Positions 45,618 through 56,094 of a stretch of DNA of 64,000 bases are shown here, piece by piece (the first letter of the stretch is position 1; each line of letters begins with the position of its first letter). The notes under the pieces were generated by a model, which saw only the letters and a program-made list of their open reading frames with translations, was not told where the DNA came from and ran no database searches. The stretch lies in NCBI RefSeq assembly GCF_050624435.1, contig NC_134538.1:125842937-125906936 (forward strand), given 5' to 3'. The translations under genes were made by a program, and so were the position numbers. Source of the DNA: Tenrec ecaudatus. Lineage: Eukaryota; Chordata; Mammalia; Afrosoricida; Tenrecidae.

Positions 45618-45931
45618 TCAACCTCGGGAGAGGCCCCTCTGCCCATTCATCAGGGATGTGGATAGCCTTGTTATCAGACAGAGTGCACTGGAAAATGGAT
45701 TAATGCTGCTGCAGTTAGGTTAAAATTTAACCCCTTATTTTTCTCGCTTTTGACCCATATTTAGTTTTTTCTAATGTTTATTATTTTCTGTTTTCTTTTG
45801 GATTGAGGTTTTTTCTGTGTTTTATTTTGTTATTGTTGCTGAGATTGGTATATGTTTTTCTGTATATGAAATCCATGGTAAGTGAATTTATAGAGACAGT
45901 AACTGGGTCAGGAGTTTCTTAGAGTGCTGGT

Positions 45932-46130
45932 GGAACCCTCCCTGGTGGTGCTCAGAGTTAGACATTTGTCTGATAAACCGAAAGGTCACCAGTTCAACAC
46001 CATAGGGGAAGGATGAGGTTTTCTACTACAGTAAAGAGTTACAGTCTTGGAGATTTATAGGGGCAGTTCTACCCAGTTCTATAGGGTCGCTGTGAGTTGG
46101 AATTGACTCGACGGCAGTGAGTGTAGTTTG
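45932..46130 (+). mobile_element. AfroSINE, sense
   Basis: ctccctggtggtgctcagagttagac (head), ggtcaccagttcaacaccat, and a well-kept tail ctatagggtcgctgtgagttggaattgactcgacggcagtgag, among the best preserved here. Confidence 0.93.
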
Positions 46131-46186
46131 ATTTGGAGGGTCATGGCAGGGCAGGCTGGGAAATGGGCAGTTTAATAAGTGAATAT

Positions 46187-46202
46187 AAGAATGTAGAAAA
46201 TG
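46187..46202 (+). repeat. Left target-site duplication of the full-length L1 (16 bp)
   Basis: aagaatgtagaaaatg, identical to 55038-55053. The junction AT/AAGA is close to the L1 endonuclease preference TT/AAAA. Confidence 0.97.
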
Positions 46203-47430
46203 GAGGGAGTCCGGGAAGATGGCCGACAGGGACACCCGCATACTCTGAGAGCTCCTCCAAACAAAGCGGGATTGGCGACCAGGTAGCTGAATAGTAAGAG
46301 TCTGGTGAGTGAAATATCCCCCTGGGACAGCACCCCAGTCCCACCCCACGTATTTGTCCTGAGTAGGGGTCTAGGTGAAAGAGGACCGGACTCATGGGAC
46401 ATCTCTGGTCACTAAGCTGCCGTGAGCTCACTGGCGACTGGCCTAGGCTCCATCCCCAAACCGGACCCCAGCCCAGAGCCGCTTGCCTGCCCTGCCTAGA
46501 CAGTGGCAGCAGGTCACGCTCCCCTACACCAGCGGCCCACTCGCGGATCCCCATTGGGAGAGAAGCTTTCCTCTCCCGCGGTTCCCCTCTCCCCGCAGGG
46601 CAGCAATCTGCCCTCGGGCCCACGTCCCTCCCTCCATTCATCCAAGCTCAGGGGAGCGGACCCGCGGGTTGTCTGGCGACCCCCACGGGGGACCATCCAC
46701 CCGCACCGCTGCCGCGGACCTCTCCACCTGCCCTCCGTGCGCCGGCCTCCCACCCCCGCCCGCCCCCGCCCGCCCCCGCCCGCCCCTGGCAGCCTAGCGC
46801 CAGCTCCACTCCTGGTCGGGACCCTGAGCTGAGCACTTCCCGCCGACGGGAGCCATAGCCCAACCCGCGCCTGTCCCGGACCCTGAGCTTCCGCGGAGCG
46901 CCGCGGCCCGCGCTGCTGAGTCTGCCCGCCAAGGGCCCCTCCCTACGCAAGGCACAAGAGTAGGTGCCCTCCGCAGGGTGCTGCGGGGACCCCGACGGCC
47001 GCGACTCTGAGCCTGAGCGGAGGAAGGGCGCCATTGCCCCCTGCGGTTTCACGCCAAGCCTCCTTTGCCGGCGCCATTACCACCTGCGGTTTCGCGCCAA
47101 GCCACTACGGTCCGCAGGGTTCTGAGCTCAGAGCAGGGCAGAGGGCGAACACCATTGTTCCCTGCAGTGTCGCGCCGCTGTCTGCGCAGCTGTCCGAGGG
47201 GCCTCCCCGCGCCCGCTCACAGCCCGGGCAGATCAAACATTCCACCTGCAGTGGAGCCTGGGACTCGACTTTGCAGTCCCTGAGGAGCCGTCAGTGAGCT
47301 CCAGCCAGCTCTCACCACGTGGGGTCCCCAGTGCCAGCCCTAAGCCTGCGCAGCCCGCCCCAGCCACCCCAGGAGACGGCACAGTGGCCTGAGCCTCCAC
47401 ACAATAAGGTTACTCCTGTCTCCCAGAAGC
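46203..47430 (+). promoter_or_regulatory. L1 5' UTR / internal promoter, CpG-rich
   Basis: Begins gagggagtccgggaagatggccgac; the aagatggc at 46216-46223 fits the YY1 site that positions transcription starts at the extreme 5' end of other mammalian L1s. The middle is very GC- and CpG-rich, with a 10-bp C-rich repeat (46752-46786) and two 43-bp direct repeats (gcgccatt...cgccaagcc, 47028 and 47071), plus a weaker third unit at 47144. In the family this region drives RNA polymerase II transcription from inside the element. Methylation and activity here cannot be read from sequence. Confidence 0.88.
46752..46786 (+). repeat. 10-bp C-rich tandem repeat in the L1 5' UTR
   Basis: About three and a half units of cccgcccgcc; the other strand is a strong G-quadruplex and GC-box candidate. 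Confidence 0.9.
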
Positions 47431-48558
47431 ATGGGGCCTATTAAAGGATCAAGGAAAAATCAACAGACCACATCACTCCCAACAAAAAAATCAGAGAAAC
47501 GAGGCACTTTAACAGACCTAACGTCACTCATAGAAGAAACAGATATAGATCAGCCACAAAAGGAAATCTTCAGAACTCTGCTTGCAGTAATACAGGAGCT
47601 AAGAGAAGCAAACCAAAATAAGGATGCAACGATAGAGGGGATGAAATGCACAATAGAGGGGATGAAGTCCACAATAGAGGGGATGAATACTATCCACCAA
47701 AAGGAACTGCAGAAACTAACAGAGGAGGTAGCAGAGGCCACACAAAAGGTCACAGAAGCTATATCTAGGCTTGAGGAGACTGAGAACCGTATCAGTGAAC
47801 TCGAGGACGCTCAAACCAAACGAAGCAAGCGAGAAAAACAATCAGATAGGAAAATTAAAGAAACAGAAGACAGCCTGAGATCAATGACAGATGCTATGAA
47901 GAGGAATAATATTCGAATAATCGGTCTACCGGAACACAACATAACACACAAATCGACTGCCAAGATAGCAAAGGAATTTCTGGAAGAAAATTTCCCCAAC
48001 CTAACAAAGGAGAATTTGACTCTCATATAGGATGCAGAGAGGACACCGGCTAAGCTAAACACCAAGAAGAACACGCCAAGACATATAATTGTAAAATTAT
48101 CCAACTTAGAGGAAAAAGAGAAAATTTTACAAGCATCAAGAGAAAGGAAGACAGTCACATACAAAGGAGCACAGGTAAGAATATGCTCAGACTTATCAGC
48201 AGAAACCATGAAGAGGAGGAGAGAATGGAGCAACATCTTCCAAAAACTGAAAGATAAAAATGCCTCGCCCAGAATCCTATACCCTGCCAAGTTATCCATT
48301 AAGATAGAGGGTAAGATAAGGGTCTTCCAGGACAAGGAAGAATTCAAAAAATATACTGCAAGTCACCCGACCCTGCAGAACATACTGGCTGACTCACTAT
48401 GGCCAGAAGATCAAGCTCCAACTAGAACCACCAGGAGACCACCATATAGCCCATCTCCATCTAGAAGCCAACATGCCAGCAACACGTACCAGGACAACAC
48501 GGTCTCAGATGGAAAAGAGGACAGGATCGAAACCCTCCACTCAAACGCAGTACACTGA
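47431..48558 (+). pseudogene. L1 ORF1: L1 ORF1 (RNA-binding chaperone), one nonsense codon
   Basis: ORF1p coats L1 RNA as a trimer and forms the cytoplasmic RNP needed for retrotransposition. The reading frame spans 376 codons including the stop. Residues about 45-150 form a heptad-rich coiled coil, with three tandem copies of a seven-residue unit (TIEGMK-type) at codons 67-87. An RRM follows (NNIRIIGLPEHN near codon 162, then ENFPNL). The C-terminal domain holds TPRHIIVKL and LSAETMKRRREW, the conserved RNA-binding arginine region. A TAG at 48028-48030 (codon 200) interrupts the frame just after the RRM core; there are no frameshifts. A CAG-to-TAG change is the simplest explanation, since the family usually has glutamine near there. 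A truncated product would lack the C-terminal domain and should not support retrotransposition. The ATG at 47431 is chosen because the family's N-terminal lysine-rich start follows it. Confidence 0.95.
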
Positions 48559-48559
48559 T

Positions 48560-48613
48560 ATGAAGGAAGATAGGCAAAGACCCAAAACACAAAACAGAAT
48601 ATGGCAACCATGA
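48560..48613 (+). other. 17-codon ORF bridging ORF1 end and ORF2 start
   Basis: An ATG two bases after the ORF1 stop opens a different frame (MKEDRQRPKTQNRIWQP) whose TGA at 48611-48613 lies just inside ORF2. It covers the ORF2 start codon and could feed or block reinitiation at ORF2. Probably incidental, but cheap to test by conservation. Confidence 0.5.
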
Positions 48614-51600
48614 AGCCAGAGATTGTAATAATCACTCTGAATACAAATGGGCTCAATTCATATGTTAAAAGAAAGAGGCTGGAGGATTGGATTAGAAAAC
48701 ATAACCCATCAATCTGCTGCCTGCAAGAGACACACCTTAAGCGAGCAGACAAGCATATGCTGAGAATAAAGGGCTGGCAGAAAGTTTACCAAGCAAATGG
48801 TAACTCCAAGAAGGCAGGAGTGGCTATCTTAATCTCCGACAAAATGGATCTCAAGATCCAAAACATAAAAAGAGACAAAGAGGGACATTACATAATGCTC
48901 AAAGGCTCAGTAAACCAGGAAGCACTTAGCATACTGAATATTTACGCACCTAATAATGGCGCGCCAAATTTCATCAAACAAACTATTAAAAAAATGAGAG
49001 AAGAAATCACGGAAACAACAATAATAGTGGGGGACTTCAACACTCCACTATCAGAGAAAGACAGGTCACAGGGAAAGAAGCTCAGCAAAGAGGCCAGAGA
49101 GCTAAACAATGTAATTAGGCAACAGGGCCTGATAGACATCTATAGAGCCTTTCATCCAAAAGCAAAAGGTTTCACATTCTTCTCCAATCCACACGGATCT
49201 TTCTCAAGAATAGATCACATGCTGGGACACAAGGCCAGCCTGAGTAAATTCAAACACATAGATATTATCCAGACGTCTTTCTCAGACCACCATGCCATAA
49301 AGCTGGAGATTAATAGGAGGGCACCCAGAAAAGCTAGGGCCACCAATTGGAGGATAAACAACGATCTCCTGTGACATGAATGGGTTAAGGTCCAGATCAG
49401 AGAGGATATCAGGAAGTTTCTAGAAACTAATGAGAACGAGCATACAACATATCAAAACTTATGGGACACTGCAAAGGCAGTTATCAGAGGTAGCTTGATA
49501 TCACTGAATGCATATATGAAAAAAGAAGAAAGGCGTATGACAGATATGTTAACACAAAACCTCCAACAACTAGAACAGAGTCAACAGAACTACCCCTCCA
49601 ATAGCAAGAGAAAAGAAATAATAAAAATCAGGGCGGAGTTAAACCAGTGGGAAGACAAAAGAACAATGCAAAGGATTAACGCAACTAGAAGCTGGTTTTA
49701 TGAACGAATTAATAAAATTGACACTCCCCTGGCAAAGCTTACCAAAGATAGAAAGGAGCAATCATCAATAGCCAGGATGAGGGATGAATCGGGGGCAATA
49801 ACAACAGACCCCAATGAGATAAAAAGGATAATCACAAAGTACTATGAAGGTTTGTATTCTAATGAATTCAGAAACCTGGAAGACATGGATAAATATTTAG
49901 AAAAACAATCTATCCCTAGATTATCTGAGACAGAGATCAAGAACCTCAACAAACCCATAGCGAAGGAAGAAATAGAGAGTGTCATCAAAAACCTACCAAG
50001 GAAAAAGGCCCCAGGGCCAGATGGCTACACAGCAGAATTTTACCAAACATTCAGGGAAGAGCTGACACCGATCCTCCACAAAGTATTCCATAACATAGAA
50101 AAGAACGGTAAGCTCCCAAACTCATTTTACGAAGCCAGCATTACTTTGATACCCAAACAGGGAAAAGACCCCACAGGTGTAGAGAATTATAGACCAATAT
50201 CTCTAATGAACATAGATGCAAAAATCCTTAACAAAATATTGGCCAATAGAATACAAAGGAACATCAGACATATCATTCACCACGACCAAGTAGGATTCAT
50301 CCCAGCGATGCAGGGATGGTTTAACATCCGAAAATCCATCAATATCATACACCACATCGAGAAGAAAAAGGATAAAAACCATATGATAATATCCATAGAT
50401 GCAGAAAAAGCATTTGACAACATCCAGCACCCATTCCTAATCAAAACACTCATGAAGATAGGATTGGAAGGTAAGTTCCTCAAGCTCATACAAGCTATCT
50501 ATGAAAGACCAACAGCCAACATCATAGTCAATGGAGAAAAGACAAGAACAATACCACTGAAAAAGGGTACAAGACAAGGATGCCCCCTGTCCCCTCTTCT
50601 ATTCAATATCGTTTTGGAGGTTCTGGCTAACAACATAAGACAGCGGAAGGACATCAAAGGGATCCAGTTGGGAGAGGAGGAGGTGAAACTATCGTTATTT
50701 GCAGATGACATGATCCTATACATTGAAGACCCCCAAAACTCCACAGTTGGAATACTTACAGCAATAGAGGAATACGGAAGAGTAGCAGGATACAAGATCA
50801 ATAAACAGAAGTCGGTAGGGTTTCTATACACATCGGACAGGGCCATGGAAGAGGCGATTAAGAGGGAAGTACCCTTCACAGTAGCCAAGAACAAACTGAA
50901 ATACCTAGGAATATATTTAACAAAAAATACTAACGACCTTTATAAGCATAATTATAAAACCCTATTACAGGAAACCAAAAGTGACCTTCACAAATGGATG
51001 ACCCTCCCCTGCTCATGGTTAGGTAGGCTGAACATAGTAAAGATGACAGTTCTTCCTAAAGCACTCTACAAGTTCAATGCTATACCAATCCAATTACCAT
51101 CAACCTTCTTCAAAGAATTGGAAAAACTGACCACCAACTTCATATGGAGAGGGAAGAAACCCAGAATTAGCAGAGAACTCCTCAAGAAGAAGGACACAAT
51201 TGGAGGACTCGCCCTACCTGATTTTAATGCCTACGACACAGCTACAGTGGTCAAAACAGCATGGTACTGGCACAATGATAGACACTCAGACCAGTGGAAA
51301 AGAATAGAAAGCCCAGGAGTAAAATCATCAGCATATAGACAACTGATCTTCGACAAGGGTCCTAAAAACGTCAAGTGGGAAGCAGATGCCCTCTTTAATA
51401 AGTGGTGCTGGAAACAATGGATATCCACATGTAGAAAGTTGAAACAAGACGTCTACCTCACCCCATGCACAAGAATACACTCAAGGTGGATCACAGATCT
51501 AGAAGTCAAACCCCAAACCATCAGGACCATTAAGGAGGGAATCGGGACTAATCTCAGAGCACTGGCCCAGGGAGCACATAGGCTCACTGCAACAGGGAAG

Positions 51601-52425
51601 GGGACACACACAGGTGATCTGGAAATCGACAAATGGGATCTAATAAGAATAAAACACCTGTGCACCTCGAAAGACTTTGCCAAGAGGGTGACAAGGCAAC
51701 CCACAGACTGGGAGAAGATTTGTAGTAATGACACGTCAGACAAAGGGCTCATTACTAAAATCTACAACACCATCATGACCTGCAAAAAGAGGAAAACAGT
51801 TAACCCCCTAAGGAAGTGGGCAAAAGAAATGAGAAGAACTTTCACTAGAGAGGAGATCAATATGGCCAATAAATATATGAGAAAGTGCTCGAAGTCCCTT
51901 GCCATAAGAGAAATGCAAATCAAAACAACCATGAGATACCACCTAACACCCCTGAGGCTAGCCCAGATCAGTAAATCAGAGAGCAACAAGTGTTGGAGGG
52001 GCTGTGGTGAAGTAGGAACCCTCCTCCACTGCTGGTGGTCGTGCAGATTTGTACAGATACTGTGGAAAGCAATCTGGCGATACCTAAAGAAAATGGAAAT
52101 TGATCTACCTTACGACCCAGCCATCCCTCTACTGGGCATATACCCGGTTGAAGCAGCAAATAAAACACGACCAGTCATATGCGCTCCAATGTTTATTGCG
52201 GCACAATTCACAATAGCAAAGACTTGGAAACAGCCTAAGTTTCTATCGATAGACGAGTGGATTAGCAAACTTTGGCACATACACACAATGGAGTATTATG
52301 CAGCACTGAAAAGCACCGATGAGCACATGAAACACGTTATTTCATGGGAAGAGCTGGAAGGAATTATGTTAAGCGAGGTAAGCCAGACCCAAAGGGACAG
52401 GTACAACATGAGTCCCCTGAGGTAA
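48601..52425 (+). pseudogene. L1 ORF2: L1 ORF2 (endonuclease/reverse transcriptase), one nonsense codon
   Basis: ORF2p nicks target DNA and reverse-transcribes L1 RNA at the nick. The frame is 1,275 codons including the stop, the usual length for mammalian ORF2p. Residues 1-240 form the APE-like endonuclease with its catalytic motifs: NTNGL, LQETHL (Glu), IYAPN, GDFNTPLS (Asp/Asn), SRIDHMLG, and SDHHAIKLE (Asp-His). The TGA at 49372-49374 (codon 258) falls just after it. The reverse transcriptase follows: [50 protein letters not shown] and the catalytic FADD at 50698-50709. The C-terminal zinc-knuckle-like motif is [18 protein letters not shown] (51991-52044). The stop reads as a CpG-type CGA-to-TGA change. 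It separates an intact endonuclease piece from a 976-codon open frame starting at 49495 that holds RT and C-terminus. No frameshift or other stop is present. Confidence 0.96.
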
Positions 52426-55016
52426 GTACAATCAGCATGACAGAAATAGAAGAATAAACATCCATCCCACAATAAACGGGAGGAAGCATAGATAGTTGGA
52501 GGGAGGACAGGCCACACCTAGGGAGGTACATGAGAGCCCAGCATAAAGAATGAGTAGTGGGGTAGAGAGAGGGAGAACCGGGAGGGGGACAATCTGAATG
52601 GATGGTATGGGGGGGGCAGGGTACTAACCCACCCGGGGGAGAGTATCGGTTGTGTCCCCACAGATCTGGAACATGCATACGGACCCCAACACGACACACC
52701 AAACAAGGAGGGCAACGCAAAGTACAGAGGTCTGCACAAAGAGGCTGGACGACAAGCCGGCCCAAACCAGAATTAGGCCGACCCCCACACTCGAAGGGAA
52801 TACCACAGAAAACAAAAATAGATCGTCTGGAGTGGGAAAGGAACTGACCCACCACACCACATCCAGAAGGAAGCTGAAACAAAAGAAGGAGAAAGGACGT
52901 AGTGGAGTACACCTGGGTCCACCAAGCCCAAAGTCGATAGACCAGCTAGAAGGGCCCGTCATACGGAGAGGACCATTCAGCTGACCACACTACGAGATAC
53001 GACATCCTGCACCAACACATGGCCCTACATGGGACAGCACCTGAGACACAATGGGGGATGGGCAACTGAGCTGACCCCGCCACACTGAGGCAAACACTGG
53101 GGGCGTGCAATGGAGCAGCGGAGGAAGCAGAGCAGAGGGAGCCTGAGGGATTATAAAGGATGGTCTACAGGCCAACGAAAGGACCTTGAACTACTAGCAA
53201 TTTTTCTTTTAATATTTGCTATATTTTTGCTTAGTCTTTTTTAATTTGTTTTGTTTTTTACCTTGTAAATTTTGTATGTTAGTGGCTTTTCTGCTTATCA
53301 GCGTATCGATGTTGCTTCTGTCAAAGCCATGTTCTTATGGGCCACTTGGGTACAGTCAAAGTCATATCCATTTGTATGCACATATTGCTATGTCAGCAGG
53401 TCCACCTAGACAAGATAGGCTGGACAAATAATGAGAGAAGAAAACAACAGGACCAACGGTCCTGGAGGGACATGAGAGTGTGGGAGGTAGGGGAAGGGAG
53501 GAGGTGTCGCCCAACACAGGAACAAGGGAACAGCGAATGGTTCTAAACCAGAGGAGGGAGGGGAGGGGAGGACTGGAAGGGAGTGACCAAGAGCAAGGTA
53601 ACTGAGAGGAATTACTGAATCCAGAATGAAGGCCAAACATCGTAATGGGTCGGGAGGAAAGCGAAAGGAAATAGAGGAAAGGAGTAGGAGGTAAAGTGCA
53701 TACAGAGATTCCTAAATACAGACATGTACATATGTAAATATATTTATGATTATGGGGGCAATAGATTTATATGCATATATTTATAGGTTCAGTAGTAGGG
53801 TAGCAGACGGACATTGGGCCTCCTCATGCATAATCCCCCAACACAATAGCACCTCGCCCTGCTAAGCAGCCATTGCAGGATACCCATCTTCCCGACATGA
53901 TCACTGAAGACAGCCGTGTGTGTAAGCAAATGTGGTGAAGAAAGCTGATGGTGCCTGGCTATCAAAAAAAGATATAGCGTCTGGGGTCTTAAAGGCTTGA
54001 AGGCAAATAAGCGGCCATCTAGCTCAGAAGCAACAAAGCACACAGAGAAGAAGCACACGGCCTAAGCGAATACAAGGTGTTGAATGGACCATGTAGCAGA
54101 TACAAAGGAACAAAAACAATCATTGTGTGATCACCTTCCTCACATAATGGCTGAAGACGAAAGTGTGCATAAGCAAGTGTGGTGAAGAAGGCGGATGGTG
54201 CCCGGCTACTGAGAGATATAGCGTCTGGGGACTTAAAGGCTTGAAAGCAAACAAGCGGCCATCTAGCCCAGAAGCAACCGAGCACACACGGAAGCAGCAC
54301 ACCAACATAGGTGACCATGAAGGACAGTGGAGACCAGGTCTCCAACATCAAAGGTGGGGTGGTGGTGAGAATCACATCACCGTAAAAGAGGGGGAGTACA
54401 TGATGGGGACCCAATGGCCACCGGTAGAGAGCTGAACACCCCTTCCAGGGGGCTAGTGAGGAGGAGATGGGCCACACAGGGTTCAGTGTAACAACAATGA
54501 AACTCAAAACCTTCCTCTAGTTCCTGAACGCTTCCTCCCCTCCCAATCATCATGACCCCAATCCTACCTTGCCTTGCAGACCTGGTTGTACCAGAGGATG
54601 TACAGCGGTGCAGTGGGGATCTGGAGGCACAGGGAATCTAGGACAGACGAGCCCTTCAACACCAGCGGTGGGAGAGGCGACACCAGGAGGGAAGGGCATG
54701 TAGAAAGGGAGAACCGATCTCGGAGATCTATGTGTAACCTCCTCTCTGGGAGATTGTCAGAGGGGGCGCGGGTGAGGGGAGACGCCGGGGAGTGTAAGAT
54801 AAGATATAATAATTATTTATAAACTATCAAGGGACCAGGGGTGGGATCGGGGAGGGAAGGGAATGGGGGAAAAAAAGGGAAACCGAGCTGATTCCGGGAA
54901 CCCAAGTGGAAGGTGAATTATGAGAGTGACGAGTGCAACGAATGTATAAGGGTGCTTTGCTCATTTGATGTATGCACAGATTGTGATAAAAGCCTTATGA
55001 GCCCCAATAAAAAGAT
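52426..55016 (+). promoter_or_regulatory. L1 3' UTR, 2.6 kb
   Basis: Unusually long. It opens with G-rich tracts (52553-52621, including a G8 run), a second G-quadruplex candidate (53555-53580), a T-rich block (53200-53290), and a 247-bp direct duplication (53880-54120 and 54127-54320) built round gtggtgaagaa...cttaaaggcttgaa. A polyadenylation signal AATAAA lies at 55006-55011. Related, shorter 3' UTRs occur in sense orientation at 26085, 26950 and 43585 and antisense at 36520, 42069 and 42186. The frames of 60-180 codons seen on both strands here are not conserved openings as far as I can judge. Confidence 0.92.
55006..55011 (+). terminator. L1 polyadenylation signal
   Basis: AATAAA, followed by an A-rich tail with C interruptions (55017-55037) that ends at the target duplication. 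Confidence 0.92.
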
Positions 55017-55037
55017 TTTAAAAAACCAAAAAACAAA

Positions 55038-55053
55038 AAGAATGTAGAAAATG
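55038..55053 (+). repeat. Right target-site duplication of the full-length L1 (16 bp)
   Basis: Identical to 46187-46202. Confidence 0.97.
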
Positions 55054-55197
55054 TTCTAAAATGGACTGTGGTGATGGTTGCACAACTCTTTTTAAATCTT
55101 TTTAAACCATCGGATTGTATGAACTATGAATTACCATATATACTCGAATATAAGCCGACCCGAGTATAAGCCGAGGTATCTAATTATTACCTGGGAA

Positions 55198-55285
55198 ACC
55201 AGAAAAACTGAAAAACTGAAAAAAAACTGAAAAAAAACTGAAAAACTGAAAAACTGAAAAACCAGAAAAACCAGAAAAACTCAAG
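55198..55285. repeat. Decayed minisatellite inside the DNA transposon
   Basis: Roughly eight units of ctgaaaaa/ccagaaaaa with A-run length differences. Confidence 0.9.
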
Positions 55286-55518
55286 TATCAGTCTAGGGTA
55301 GAAAATGCAGAAGCTATTGGTGAGTTTCAATAATCAAAACAAATGAAAATAAAATTACTAAAAATTGAGACATCACTGGGGTAATGTATTTAAAAATTTA
55401 TTTTAAATAAAAAACATAAATAAAAGGACAAGTCATTTAACATTAGTAAACCAGCACAGTAAGTGGAAAATAGACTCAACAAAAACAATAAGGTATCAAC
55501 AATGATACCTTAAGAGTA

Positions 55519-55917
55519 CTATTCCCTGAGCTCAACCAGCAACCAAGCTAAAATGTAGAGTCTAAATCCTTCAAAACTGGATTCCTCATCATCATCCGTA
55601 TCCCAATGCAGAGCTTCAGCTGGTGTGAGGTCATCATAGATGCTGTCCTCACTGAGATCGCCGTCATCACCATCACTGCTGTCATTTTCATACAAAGCGC
55701 AGTCTTCACTGCCATCCATAGCATTACTAATACTACATTTCTGGAAGGCATGTCGCATCATGTCTTCTGGAATGTCTTCCCTTGCATCTCGAACCCACTT
55801 TGCTATGAACTCTATGTCAGGCTTCATGAGATTTCCTCCTTTTGTTAGTCGGCCTTGACCAGATGACATCCATTCATGCCACATCCTTCACACACGGTCT
55901 TTAAAAGGCTTATTCAA
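55519..55917 (-). pseudogene. Pogo/Tigger-type transposase, C-terminal remnant
   Basis: Reading leftward from 55917 the frame gives LNKPFKDRV, a TGA (55888-55890), then RMWHEWM...LTKGGNLMKP and AFQKCSISNAMDGSEDCALY, ending in an acidic tail (DSSDGDDGDLSEDS...) before TAA-type closure at 55519. NKPFKD...W..WM and F.KC.ISNAMDG.ED are hallmarks of the end of pogo/Tigger/Jerky DDE transposases, where the first follows the last catalytic aspartate. The TGA is the simplest product of a CGA codon. Only about 133 codons of a protein normally near 500 remain. No function as a protein is expected; an ATG at 55884 would open a 121-codon frame. Confidence 0.85.
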
Positions 55918-56094
55918 AGATACAAATCATAGGACGACTCTGATTGGTTAGATGTGAGAAAACAAACATTCAAAGCCCTGCAGAATCAGTGGGGCTTTGA
56001 ATGAACAGCAGAAATAACGGGCACTCATCCTTTTACCTCAGGGTGGGGGGCACTCAGCGAGATGTTACACCTTGCTGGGGTACCACTGACCCAT

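Larger units (their letters stand above)
46203..55037 (+). mobile_element. Full-length L1 retrotransposon, 8.8 kb
   Basis: A complete non-LTR retrotransposon: 5' UTR (46203-47430), ORF1 (47431-48558), a 42-base spacer, ORF2 (48601-52425), 3' UTR (52426-about 55016) and an A-rich tail. A perfect 16-bp target duplication flanks it and its first base abuts the duplication, so it is not 5'-truncated. ORF1 and ORF2 lie in the same reading frame. Only one nonsense codon breaks each ORF in about 1,650 codons, with no frameshift, which means a recent insertion. At 8.8 kb it is far longer than the 6-7 kb of human or mouse L1, mostly because of the 2.6 kb 3' UTR. It lands in unrecognised DNA 70 bases downstream of an AfroSINE. 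The copy is not autonomous as it stands. Confidence 0.97.

Noticed and set aside
46141-47052. Long antisense frames (134 and 166 codons) in the L1 5' UTR, resembling the position of primate ORF0
   Set aside because: The region is very GC-rich, which removes stops on both strands, and ORF0 is a primate-specific feature. Proline, arginine and glycine bias points to composition.
47629-47691. Three 21-bp repeats as a CRISPR-like array
   Set aside because: There are no spacers, the repeats are in the reading frame, and the host is a mammal. They encode coiled-coil heptads.
49495-52425. 976-codon frame as a stand-alone gene
   Set aside because: It is the reverse transcriptase and C-terminal part of L1 ORF2, separated from its endonuclease only by the TGA at 49372. 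The first ATG is internal to the family's frame.
52364-52962. 182- and 112-codon minus-strand frames at the start of the L1 3' UTR
   Set aside because: Antisense to a purine-rich tract; no known L1 gene lies here and codon content (Ser, Leu, Pro, Cys) looks compositional.
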